From positions 1,851,036 to 1,915,035 of the forward strand of contig SSBO01000003.1 in assembly GCA_005281725.1 (NCBI GenBank): a stretch of 64,000 bases of DNA. Direction: 5' to 3'. Of the stretch, positions 13,817 to 24,906 are shown piece after piece (within the stretch, counting starts at the first letter, position 1; each line of letters begins with the position of its first letter). A model generated the notes under the pieces. The model searched no databases. It was not told the DNA's origin and saw only the letters and a list, made by a program, of their open reading frames with translations. Made by a program: the position numbers and the translations under genes. The stretch is from Wuchereria bancrofti. Its lineage: Eukaryota > Nematoda > Chromadorea > Rhabditida > Onchocercidae.

Positions 13817-14205
13817 TCTCCGATCTTTTTTCGTGTTTCATAATATAATAAGTGTCAAATAAAGTTCTGTTGAGAATTCACAAGTTCCTCTTCATGGTTT
13901 AGGATTTCACAGTTTTTCTTCCTTGAATTGCAATATTTTCAAGATTTGTGTTTATTGTCTTTATCTAATATATCGGTTCGAATTAGTGCAAATTGGAGAA
14001 GTAGGACGAATAGCGAGAAAAGATTTCTATAATATAGAAAAATACTCCACAATATATTAAGTTTATTCACAAGTTCAAATTTAACTTTTCTTCATTATAT
14101 AATGAGGTAGTCGAGTAAATGTCGAAGTAGTACAAGAACTTGGTTACTTGCTTTGGAATTTTGCTTCACTTAAATATTCATTTTGATTTCAATTTATTTC
14201 AATAG
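13817..14205 (+). other. AK6 3' UTR and spacer to MRPL53
   Basis: Contains the AK6 poly(A) signal AATAAA at 13858-13863, 42 bases past the stop, then AT-rich spacer with no exon. It ends in TTATTTCAATAG (AG at 14204-14205), the acceptor before the MRPL53 start. The shortest gap in the cluster (about 0.4 kb). Confidence 0.5.
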
Positions 14206-14212
14206 ACGAATA

Positions 14213-14947
14213 ATGTGTAAGATGTGGGAGAGAATACGTTTTGGTGCCAGGTGGCGTACTGCTGAAAGGACAGCATTAGCAATACGGGGAGTCGACTTAA
14301 AAAACGTCAAATCTATTCACTTTTCATTTAACCCATTTCATCATGATTGTCAATCTCTAAGGTAATAATACATTATATCCATTTTTTCATTTTTTAGAAA
14401 AATTTAAACAAATTTAAGCAACACACAACCTATTTATTCCACAATTTCAAGTTGTGTCATAAAAATAAAGTTAACTGATACACTTTTTTCTCTTTCAAAT
14501 ATTATGCCTAAATTATTGCTTATAAATCTAAGTATGAAGTTTCAGAACCTTTTGGTTTCTTATTAGTTCACCGTATGTTCGAAGGACAAATCCAATGACA
14601 AAAGTGGACTGCAATATAAGGAATGATCGGGAACCACCTTATTTGTGTGCAAATTTAAGTAAGTGTTGTAAGTGAAAAGCACATTTGTTATAAGTTATAT
14701 TTCCAATTGTTTCTTTCCGTTTACAATGTAAAAGTAACAATTTTATGACGATTTGATATCACATTTTTTAACATTTTGAAGTGAAATAATGTAAGCGTTT
14801 TTTTTTTTTTTTACAGATGATGGTAAGAAATTATTGTTTCGAACAAGCGGTATGCATGTTATGGACTTGACAATGACTTTTAACAGGTTATTGGGAAATC
14901 CAGAATTTGGTAAAAGTGGCATCAGACCTCTTCCAAGGATTGATTAA
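14213..14947 (+). CDS. MRPL53: Mitochondrial large-subunit ribosomal protein mL53
   Basis: Structural protein of the mitochondrial large ribosomal subunit. Three exons: 14213-14361, 14546-14658, 14817-14947, about 130 residues (human 112). Family pattern: a basic N-terminal stretch (ERIRFGARWR) suited to mitochondrial import, then KSIHFSFNPFH, parallel to human QVRVQFCPF, then SLRTFWFLISSPYVRRTNP, parallel to human STRTFLQTVSSEKVRSTN, and the end DGKKLLFRTSG with LDLTM-like residues, parallel to the DGHRLIMRGAHLTALEM end of the human protein. An alternative ATG lies upstream at 14183, before the acceptor at 14204-14205, so the internal ATG at 14213 is preferred. Fifth and last gene of the plus-strand cluster. 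The protein is small and divergent, hence slightly lower certainty. Confidence 0.85.
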
Positions 14948-15677
14948 ATTTGGTCGCTAGTCGTTTGACTTTTTGTTCTAAAAAAATATTTCTGATTGAA
15001 ATGTATTTATCACTTTTGCTTTTTCTATCATTTCTTTTTACCCTTCAGTATCTTTTTTTTTTGTTCACTCAATCAGTCGCTGTTATTGAAATTCCGGATT
15101 CCTTTTTCTGGATGTGTTCTGTATATGATTTTCCTCTTTATACAAAGCTTAATCTTTGTTTTTTTCCTTTTTAAATTTGTACTTTTGTGCTGTAATATAT
15201 TGGAAATTCTCTGAAGTGTGATTTAACACCGTAAAGTCCATACGATAGAATTTCTCGAATTACACAAGTACACAGGAAGATTGTGACGTATAAAAAATGA
15301 AAGCGAAACAGTTAATCATCTAATTACGTCCTTCATTATATATTTTTTTATGATTATTTCATTAAAAAACGTCTTCAAATATCTTTATTCGAATTTTGAT
15401 ATTTTGTGCAAAGCTATTGACTATATTGAAGATTCAATTTATGGCTTTGAAGTTATAAATATGATGATGGAATGTCAGATATCTGTAGGTTTGTGACAGC
15501 AATAGCAAATTGATGAAATCGACTGTATGGATTTGTGAAAAATCGAGACAGATTAAAAATTTTCAGATTGAAAATTAAGGATATGATATACATTGTTCAG
15601 TAAATTTTAAATTAGAGAAAGATAAAGTAAAAATAATCAATAAATTGGATAAATAGAGGTGGAGGTGCAAGAATGTA
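14948..15677. other. Convergent intergenic region, MRPL53 to globin
   Basis: Holds the 3' ends of two genes that face each other. It is T-rich just after MRPL53 and otherwise AT-rich, with no exon recognised. Open frames at 14950-15214 are T-run-driven Phe/Leu-rich strings without family features. Confidence 0.5.
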
Positions 15678-18600
15678 TTACAGTGGTACGGTGGGTTCAT
15701 ATTCAAATCGAAGATACTGCAACTGTTGTTGAAGTGTACTGACATCCGAGCTAAACCGATGTTGTCCTGATCGTTCATAGGGTTGCTCTGAAGTAGTCAA
15801 AGATGGATTCCTGAAATCATTTTTCTTCCAGTTAATCGTTGATAATATTGAATGCAACTAGCAAAGTGTTGGGAATGAATTCATTTTCATTATTATAATT
15901 AGAAAAGCAATCCTAAATTAGTACTTAAGTATTTGTTTACATATATGACGTTTAATAATTAGATCATATTATAAAGATTGAAGTGCTTCAGCTCATACTT
16001 TCATGATGAAATGCAATGGTCAAATCGAATGGAGAAGATTAGTTTACTTTTAGATTTGTAAAGTTATTATTCAAATTATTATTCATTACCAAAGTTAAAC
16101 AATTATTGCTAGCATTCATTTCTGAAAAATCTTTCCATCCGATTAAATATGTTATATTTTTTCCCTTCGTTCGGTGGTTGATAGTACATAAAAAGGTGAG
16201 TAATTCTTCAGAACAAATTCAATTAATCGTGAAAATAGCAATAAACATATTGGATTTTAGAGCTCATCGATCTCACAATGACTAGAAAAACTGAATAACT
16301 CTGAAAACAGAAAACCGGAAGAACAATTACTGGAACAGGAATGTGTCGAAGGAACATTTCGAACTTTACAGCAAAATTTTAGAAAGCATTTAAAGAATGA
16401 AAACAGAAGATGGTAATCTCATAGAAAATCCTATATGTAAAAAGATGACCTCACCTCTTTTTATTCCTGAATAGGAATTTCAAAAATGAAATTTTGAAAA
16501 TTTATGATGAAATAATTGGTAAGCTAATGACAATGATTTTTTTAATCGTAATCATCAAAAATAATAGGTCAAAGGTAAATGATGGAATAATACTTTGGAT
16601 GTAAGTGAGAATCTGAACCTTTAACTTAGAACAAGCTAACAGTAATAACCCCTTAGTTGCTCTCCTTTTCATCCTTTCTTCTCTTATTTTCTCTTTACTT
16701 CTTTTTTTTTTTTTTTTTTCTTTAAATTGCTTTTTCTCCACTTATCCATTCTGAAGACATAATGTTTTACTTCCGGTAGGACGTTTTTGAAATTTCAATG
16801 TAAAACTTCCGGTAAATGATAATACAAAATAGCTAACCTATTGTTAGATCTTGTCCGACCATCAAAACCACAACGTAATTCATCAGTAACCCATGCAATT
16901 AATATACGCCAAGCTTTTCCAGCTTCTCTTGTCTTCTGAAAATTACTTTTATATTTAGTTATTTGTTTCTTATTATTTCAAAGGTACAATAATTTTAATT
17001 GTTTTATAAAACAAAAAAACTATCTACGCCTTATTTCGAATCTCAGTAACTCTTCACTTCAATAGTGTAGAAGCAAAAAGGATTAAACGTAATAGCTATT
17101 TTTTAAAAATTGGAATTTATTATAAAAGTAAATCATTAAGTAATTAAATGAATAAGTTAATGAGTAATTTACTTGTACAGCATCTTGTCGACTAAAACAT
17201 TGCATTGTAATTTCACCAAGCTTTTCCCAAATATCTGCACTGAATGAGCAATGAATGAGAACAGCATGACATTGACCAACTTTTCTAATTTTATTTGACA
17301 TATTCTCTTCATCTTGTGCGTTATTCACTAAATCATCAAAAAATCTGAAATATTTAAACTTTTTTTTTTCTTTAAATTTTTAAAATTTGAAACAATTTTC
17401 ATATTTTTTTTTTACCCATTCACTTATCAAATTTATCTTCCAAAGCACTATTGTATGGTGTAGAATTTAAATTGTATCAAATAAAAGTAACTTTTTTTGC
17501 AAAATAAAAAAGCTATCCTAACCTTTTGCAATCATTCACTTTCTTCGATTTAAAAAAATCAAAAATTAATATGCAAATAAATTATCAATAAATCATACTC
17601 TATCATCAATTTTACATGTTCCTCTAAAGTTCCCGGATTCTCTGATGTACTTTCACGATTAAAAGCATCCAGTACTGCTGTTTGACAAAAAATCTGCAAC
17701 AATCTAAAAGTCAACCAATATCAGGACGATATGTCAGTGTTTCTTTCATATGAAAATTTCTCGAAACAAAAATCTTTCGATCAAATAAGTCGTTCATATC
17801 ATTTTTAAAATTCTTTATCTCTAGTAATATTTTACAAATTACGAACACAATATTAAATCAAAGATAATCTCATGTCTAAGTAAAAAAATAGAATTATTGC
17901 CATAATGTGAAATTCACTTGTTTAACTTTAGGCACTTCTTCTTCCAAATTATTCAATATTTTACGCATAAGCGTTTGAATAATTGGTCGTAACGATTTCC
18001 AAGACGCAAGCAAAGCTTGTTGTTGATGAATTGTTAATTTTGATGGAATGGCTGAAGAAAGTTTAATTTTGAGAACATATTGTTATTATTTATTACTATT
18101 GCACAATTAATACAATATTTTTTTATTTAAAGATACACTTTTTTTTTAATACAATAAATATTTAAAACATTTAATGTATACAATAAACTATGAATTAAAA
18201 TCTGAAATTTGAATAAAAAATAGCCGAATTTTAAGAAAACTAAGAAATAATTGAAGTAAAACACTAAGAAAAACTCACTTGGTCTTCGCAATGAACGACA
18301 TCTTTCTTTGGTACCTTTACGGGCGGTATTCATATTTCTTGTAGTGCCTGAATTTATGGAATTAAACTTGTATAAAATGATGTAATTATTAACAAAATTA
18401 AAATCGATCATTTAATTTTAAATTCATAAATTATATTTCTATTACAATGGTAATAGTAAATAATTGATATTATCCTAGATGGAATAGATTGAGAAAGAGT
18501 ATGTCAGAGTGCTAATAAAATAAAAAGTTCAGAAGCGTGAGAAAGTGAATTTCGCATACAGTATTTGAATTTTTTCCACAAATTTAATATTGTTTTGCCT

Positions 18601-19039
18601 TAATATTTCTGTTACAAATCCGTTTTTCTAATAAATTTAAATTTTTTTTGCAGAGTTTTCTTAATAAATGAATATTGCAACTTAATGCTAGAATTAATTT
18701 AATGGCAAAATTATCGTTTAATTTTTAAGTACTTTAAGTACATAAATAAATAAATACTGTATTATTGCTAGAATTGCTTTGATCGCAAAAAAAAAAGAAA
18801 AGTCATTTAATTTTAAAGAATTTTAAAGAATTTGATTGTTTTTTCTCACAGCTGCAAATGAAGCAGTTAAAATGATAATTCTTTTATCAAAAAATGGAAA
18901 AAATACGAATTCATGCATTGAGATATATCTAAAATTGAGTACTTCAAAAAAATTCCTAAATTGATTTGCAGAAAAAATAAGAAGAAAATAAACCTTTAGG
19001 ATAAAGGAGTGATTTTGATCTTCGTACACCAACACTCAT
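15678..19039 (-). CDS. Nematode globin-family protein
   Basis: Haem-binding globin fold; substrate or role (oxygen, redox or sensing) cannot be read from sequence. Seven exons, in transcript order: 19039-18994, 18347-18279, 18051-17918, 17693-17599, 17344-17173, 16935-16838, 15810-15678, about 248 residues. A basic N-terminal extension of about 40 residues (MSVGVRRSKS, RKGTKERCRSLRR) precedes the A helix at LTIHQQQALLASW. EEHVKLMIEFFDDLV places a candidate distal E7 His at residue 109; IRKVGQCHAVL gives the proximal F8 His at 141. The G/H-helix part has WEKLGEITMQC and REAGKAWRILIAWV. The tail after FDGRTR is Ser/Gln-rich and looks disordered. The start is the first ATG after the acceptor at 19044-19045 (complement). 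No signal peptide, so probably intracellular. Family call is by motif and helix pattern. Confidence 0.82.
16282..16416 (+). other. Short antisense open frame in a globin intron
   Basis: An unusually hydrophilic open frame (ending in FRKHLKNENRRW then TAA) lies between stops on the plus strand, opposite the last globin intron. It is less AT-rich than its flanks and reads Glu/Gln-rich. There is no ATG near its beginning and no clear splice pair, so it may be chance. Confidence 0.15.
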
Positions 19040-20390
19040 ACTTCTAAAAAAGAAGCAATTGTAAATTTAAAAATAAAGTTTTATAAAAAAAATAATAAAG
19101 CTTTATAGAAAAATAATAAAGTTTTATAAAAAAAAAATTATAAATTTGCAAACAAGCAGATGAAATGAAAATAAGACATTCAAAAAATATATATTTATTG
19201 TTCAGATGTAATTTAATTTTTTCAGAAAAATATTTATTATATTTATTTACGATATTTATTATTCGAAAAAAAATTTCAATTAATTGGAGTAAATTGTTAA
19301 AAGTACTATATACAAATTTAAAATTAGTTTTTGATAGATGTGATTATCATATCATTTTTAGTAATTTGTGAATGGGTATAGACCAAATATAAATCTGATA
19401 TTATTTGCACTCATGAAATTTTATTAGGTAAGATTTCTTTTATACTAATAGTGATTTGTAAAAAAAGCTTTGAAAAGATGTTTAAATGCCTTTTGAAAGA
19501 TGTTTAAATGCCTTTTGAATGACTTTTTAGAGAGCATCCTTTAATGTGCCTTAATTATGAAATTTGTAAAATATCTGTTAAAAGGAATAAAGACGTATCT
19601 CAGCAAATAAAATCTAACAATCATTGGAACAAATAGTTTGAAATTTGTTGATGCAGAAAAAATAAAATAAAAGACAAGAAAAAGTGCCAATTTCGTTTCT
19701 AAAATTAAAAATTTTTAGTATATAAAAGAGGGATAAATTTTTAAAAGTTTCATTTCATAATTCAGTTTATGACATTTCAAATTTACTTAAAACTCAATTC
19801 ATTGTAACTCAATCTAGTTCTATCCAAAGCAGAAATCATTTTAAAAACAATTACTCAAAAAATATTCGTGAAAAAAAAATTATTTTGGTATGGTAAGAAA
19901 GTTGATAATCAAAAGAATCTATCAGTAAGTTATCATTCACCATCAACGATAGTAAAAAAAATATTGTATAAACCTTTTTGATAACAAAAATTGACAAATT
20001 TTATGATCCAATTACTATCGAATAATATCACTGCCACTGATAATATGAATCGATTAGATAACATTTGTTAAAGAAAAACCAATGATATTGTGTTTACTTT
20101 GAAGTAAAAGTTTAATTATCATTGCTAATATCAATATCACTGGAAAGAATATATTAAATTTCTAAATATCAACAAATAAAATATAATTGAAAAGTTGTCA
20201 GAAGTTATTAGTTATTGAAAAGGATAAAATTTAATATTTTAGTCAGAAGATTTGGAAAAAAAAAGTTTCCTGAGTACTAAAATACTTGAAGAAAACTTTT
20301 ATGCTTATTCAATCATTCTTGAAGTATTTGAAAATGAGAAAATACAAGGGAGATAAAAAGAAAACAGGTAAATTAAGATCGAATAACGTA

Positions 20391-20495
20391 GAGAATTTTT
20401 AGAACTTTAAATTTCGTTTTTTATGGAGAAATTTTATAACTTTAAATTTCGTTTTTTATAGAGAAATTTTATAACTTTAAATTTCGTTTTTTAAA
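20391..20495. repeat. Triplicated 35-bp tandem repeat
   Basis: Three contiguous 35-base units begin with GAGAA at 20391, 20426 and 20461, each containing ACTTTAAATTTCGTTTTTTA. Units 2 and 3 are nearly identical; unit 1 differs in its first third. Confidence 0.9.
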
Positions 20496-21108
20496 TACGG
20501 TAACAGAAATAAAATAATGTTATCAAATAACCATTACTGTTGCATTGAAAAAAAAAAGAAAATCTTTTTTCTTGAAAAAAAGGAAGAAATAAACAAATAA
20601 AAAATAAGTTTAAAAAAATTTCATCATTTTTATGGCTTTATTTCAACAATAATATGATAAAATTTTAAAAAATAGAGCAGTTTAGATGAATTCACAATAT
20701 GATTGACAAGAACAACGATTTATTTAGAAATAAGGAAAATTGAGAAATATTAGAATAATTTATAATAGTGTCATCAAGTATTTTAATGGATGAAATTTGA
20801 TTTTATTTCTTTTTTTGCCTAATTTTTTTTTCTTTTTTTTTTACACTTTTTTTCATCAATTTATACTATTATAAATTAATCGTTCTGGTTGAAATAGTTT
20901 GGCTAATTCAATTGAAGTAGTTTGCCTACTATAATGGAAATTACCATATGACAGGTTTGGGAATTTTCTTTTAAAATATAGAAGAAATAAACTTTTGCTT
21001 TTGAAGAGAAACTGAAGTATGTACATAAATTATATCCGGTTAGGTGATCAAGTAGAAAAGGAAAATATAAGAAAGGAATAAGTTGTCATCAATTCTACTC
21101 CTTTTTAA

Positions 21109-21112
<4 letters not shown>

Positions 21113-21141
<29 letters not shown>
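21113..21141. repeat. CT dinucleotide microsatellite
   Basis: About 14 uninterrupted CT units. Simple sequence repeat with no gene nearby. Confidence 0.95.
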
Positions 21142-21145
<4 letters not shown>

Positions 21146-23879
21146 TTTTCATTCTTTACTTTAAGGATTAAATTTCATTAACAAATACGTATGCTAACTA
21201 TATTCGTTTACATTAAGCAGGATTATAAAATATAAGAAAAAAAAACGAAAAAAAAAATTGTTTAACGAAAATGATATTTAAATATTAACTTTTGCCAAAT
21301 ATTTTCGTCATAACTTTTTTTATTAAAATTTACACTTTAGCATAGAAGAAAAAAAAAAGTTGGAAAATTAAAAAACTTTTCTGATTAAAGTAATCATCGA
21401 AAGAGTATCTAAGAAGTAATCCTTGAAATGAACTTGTAATAAATTTAATTTTCAATTGGTTACTTTCCTAAAAGCATCTATTTACGTATTCCATGAATAT
21501 GATAATTGGAAATAAAAAAGAGGATAGAAATGATTAAATGATATTTGTATCAATAATGTAAAAAATAAAATTAATGAAATAATAATTTAGTGCGAATATC
21601 AATTAGTTGGATGAGAATTCTCATCATAATGAAAATAGCAGAAATATAAAACTTTGAAACAAATTAATTTAAATTTTATAACTAATCTAAATTAAAAAAC
21701 TTAAAATTTATAACATTACATAACTAATTTAAATTAGTTTTAAAACGAAAAACGCCAGTCACGTGAAAAGTCTTATTCAAAACAATATGACTTTATACTT
21801 CAGTTTGTAGAAAAAGTAATAGTTCAAATTGCTTTTTCTACTTATTAAAAGTTTAATTAGACGATAGGAATATAATAAAATCATAGTCTAGTAGTTATTC
21901 ATTAATCGCAAGAGTTGATCGAAAGTACTTGTTCAATTATCAGCCAAATAATTTCACCTTTCAGCAATTTAATCAAAAATAAAAGCTAATGCTAAAAGAA
22001 AAAAAAAAATTTTTTTTTTTGAATAAATAACAACTTATGCTATTATTATAAAAAAGAAAAGAAAATTTAAATAAAAGGAATGATGGAGTGGAAATAAATG
22101 GGGGATTTTCGCGGAGAGAATTCAAATTGATACACAACAAATACGGAAATTGAAGAAATATAAGTGCAAAAATATTATAATCAAATAATATCTTAAAAGA
22201 AATAGAAAAAGATGAAGAAATGAAATGAAGCAATTTGACAGAGATTATATAAATTAAAAATAGGAAAAGAAGGAAAAAAACGATCAATTATTTTTATTAA
22301 TGATTTTATCGATTTAAGCGATATTATTTTAACTGATAAATGTTGTACAATATTTGAGAGAATGGCAAAAGTTTAACAACAAAGTTGCAAGTTTCAGATT
22401 TTTCCGGAAAATTTGCTAATTCATATTTATGTTTGAAAAAGTTTAGTTTAAACATTGTAAAGGAAGCAGTAAATAAATCACTAGTTAATGAGGAAAATGA
22501 AATTTAAACAATTACGGATGGTTTCTGTAACTGGTTAAATTTGTTTATTTAAAAATATAAAGATTACATGTATCAAATCATTTGGAATAAGAAAAATGTC
22601 AAATTAGAATTAGCAAAACAAACTGTTAATTCGAGCAAGTTTAAATTCTCTTTCATACTTTTTAATTAAAACTCTTTCTTCCCGTCACTTCAAATTTTCA
22701 TATCAATTTCATTTGAGATTTTTATTTAATATAGCACAAAAAAAAAAAAATGTAAATATTTGTTTAATGAAATTCTCTGCCTGTATAAACTAACATTTCT
22801 GGCCATAAATAATTGAAGATAAAGGCTACAAATTCATAATACACAACGTTACTAAATAAATATTATATTTTTACCCATTCATCAGATTTACCCAAAGGCC
22901 TTTTAGGTAACTACACTTTTAGATCATTAATAAACATTAATGTTTTGATAATAATCAAAACAGAGGAAAAAAAAATTCATAGCAATTAACTTATTTTGCA
23001 AAAAAGAAATAACTTCATTAATACTTACAGCTTAACTTATTCCATCCATTGGGATTCAATAAATTACTGCAAAATGTATTAAACATATTATGATCATATG
23101 AAAAATGAGACTTTAACTTTTTTTTGTTTTTTTGAAATTTTGGTTGTTCGATACAATCGCTGATATAAATTAGAACTTTCCGTTGATGGAAGGAAGTGCA
23201 TTTTCTTAATTTATTTTATCGATTTGCTTATCATAAATTTTGTTTGATTGATTGTTGCATGGAATGAGAAGGGCTGAAGTACTATTTTTTTAATTTTCGA
23301 TTAGCTTATTTATTGAGTTTTTAAATGATTCCAATTTAGTTTAAATAGTGAGTGACCATTGGACAGCTATGTTAGATCTTTTCGCCAATTTCAGTTAATT
23401 GCAAATGGATTAGCTTGAATGATCGCCTGAATTAGTTATTATTAATTTCTGATGATCAGTTTATAGTTTTCATTTCCAAACTTTTATCTCTTTTGCAAAA
23501 CTTCGTAGTCCTTGAATGACCATCACACAGCGTTGCTCGACTAATTTATAGTAAACAAAAAATGATTTAGGTGATTTATTTCGAGAATATATTTCAATTT
23601 AAAAAGGAAAATTTATAATGAAAAAATTGCAATTAATCCTTTATCAATTTAATATATTTGTTATTTTATTCTGTGACTCTTTCTTATTTCTTTTTTTTAT
23701 TATATCGCATTATATACAATTCACGTAATTAATTAATTATTTATAACAAATAGTTTCAGTAACAACGATTTCGGTAATACTGCAAAATATGTTAATAACC
23801 GAATAATTATGGCAATGATAACAAAATGAAAGAAATAATGATAGTGGTATTGATAACGATTGTTGATAAAGATATTGAA

Positions 23880-24010
23880 AATGATAACAATAATAATAAC
23901 AATAATAATATGTGATAATAACAAGTAAAAAACGAATATGACAATGATAATATTAATAATAATAATAATAGTAATAGTAATAATAATAATAGATTGTATA
24001 TGATAATAAT
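23880..24010. repeat. Imperfect AAT/GAT trinucleotide-rich tract
   Basis: Dense runs of AATAAT broken by GATAAT and AGTAAT. On the minus strand it yields Ile/Tyr-rich open frames that are artefacts of the repeat. Confidence 0.8.
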
Positions 24011-24781
24011 AGTAAATAATCGGTGATAATTTTTGCTGTATAAACAATAATACTTTTTTCTCCTTTAATTATTTTTTTGATCAACTTTTTTTCATCATTT
24101 TGATACCATTTTTCTCACTGATATGCTAATACATCATTGAATATTTAAATTTTTGAATAGAAATCGGAATAATGGAATATCAAAATTCAACCAGAAGCAT
24201 AAAATAAACTGATAAATTGCTATATTATTTCCGATAGTTAAAATGATATTAATAAAAGATAATTAATGATAATAGTGATAAAAAGCATAATTCATAGCTG
24301 TATTATATTACTGTACCATCAGATTAAAACAGTTTTTCCTAAACCAATGTCTAAATACTATTTTAAAAAACAAAAGAATTTTTTAAATGTTCACATAATT
24401 ATAACAGACATCAAAATAAGCAATAAGTTTCACAATTTCAAAATAGAATAAAAATTATTTATGTATTTGATTTTTAAGTTTTAAGAAAAGAAAATGGATG
24501 AAATATAATTTAAAAAAAAAAAAAAGGAAGGAAAAAAGATGGCGAAATTACTCGTAGAGAAGAAGTCACTCGTAAAAATAAGTTATTTAATAGGCTTTTC
24601 ACTATGACACAGCAAAGTGATGACCTTTCAATTTAATTTATATGCATTAGCTAACATTTTCATCATTAACTTGTTTTGTTAGCATTCAACTGATGCTGAT
24701 TTAGTGTCAATACCTCAGGGGGACAATCGTGAAATTATCCCAAATTATTCTCTCACACTCATCTACTCTGGTTTATTTACT

Positions 24782-24875
<94 letters not shown>

Positions 24876-24906
24876 TAATCAATCAATCAATCAATTAATC
24901 AATCAA
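24782..24906. repeat. ATCA tetranucleotide microsatellite
   Basis: About 31 copies of the 4-base unit ATCA, nearly perfect, with two T-for-C interruptions (ATTA) near the right end. On the plus strand the 4-base unit reads as a repeating Asn-Gln-Ser-Ile tetrapeptide, so the open frame through it is not evidence of a gene. Confidence 0.95.

Larger units (their letters stand above)
19044..24690. other. Gene-poor AT-rich region, left part
   Basis: No exon supported on either strand. It contains a 26-base-period A-rich tandem near 19070-19140, a duplicated 22-base word at about 19476-19519, a 35-base triplicated unit at 20391-20495, a CT dinucleotide run at 21113-21141 and an imperfect AAT-type trinucleotide tract at about 23880-24010. 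All longer open frames are low-complexity Ile/Phe/Tyr/Asn strings. A palindrome TCACGTGA sits at 21759-21766. Confidence 0.5.

Noticed and set aside
21973..24047. Minus-strand hydrophobic open frames resembling membrane proteins
   Set aside because: Ile/Phe/Tyr strings arise from AT-rich and AAT-repeat DNA; no signal, splice sites or conserved motif.
24704..24898. Open frame with a repeating Asn-Gln-Ser-Ile peptide
   Set aside because: A product of the ATCA tetranucleotide array; the tetranucleotide stays open in every frame.
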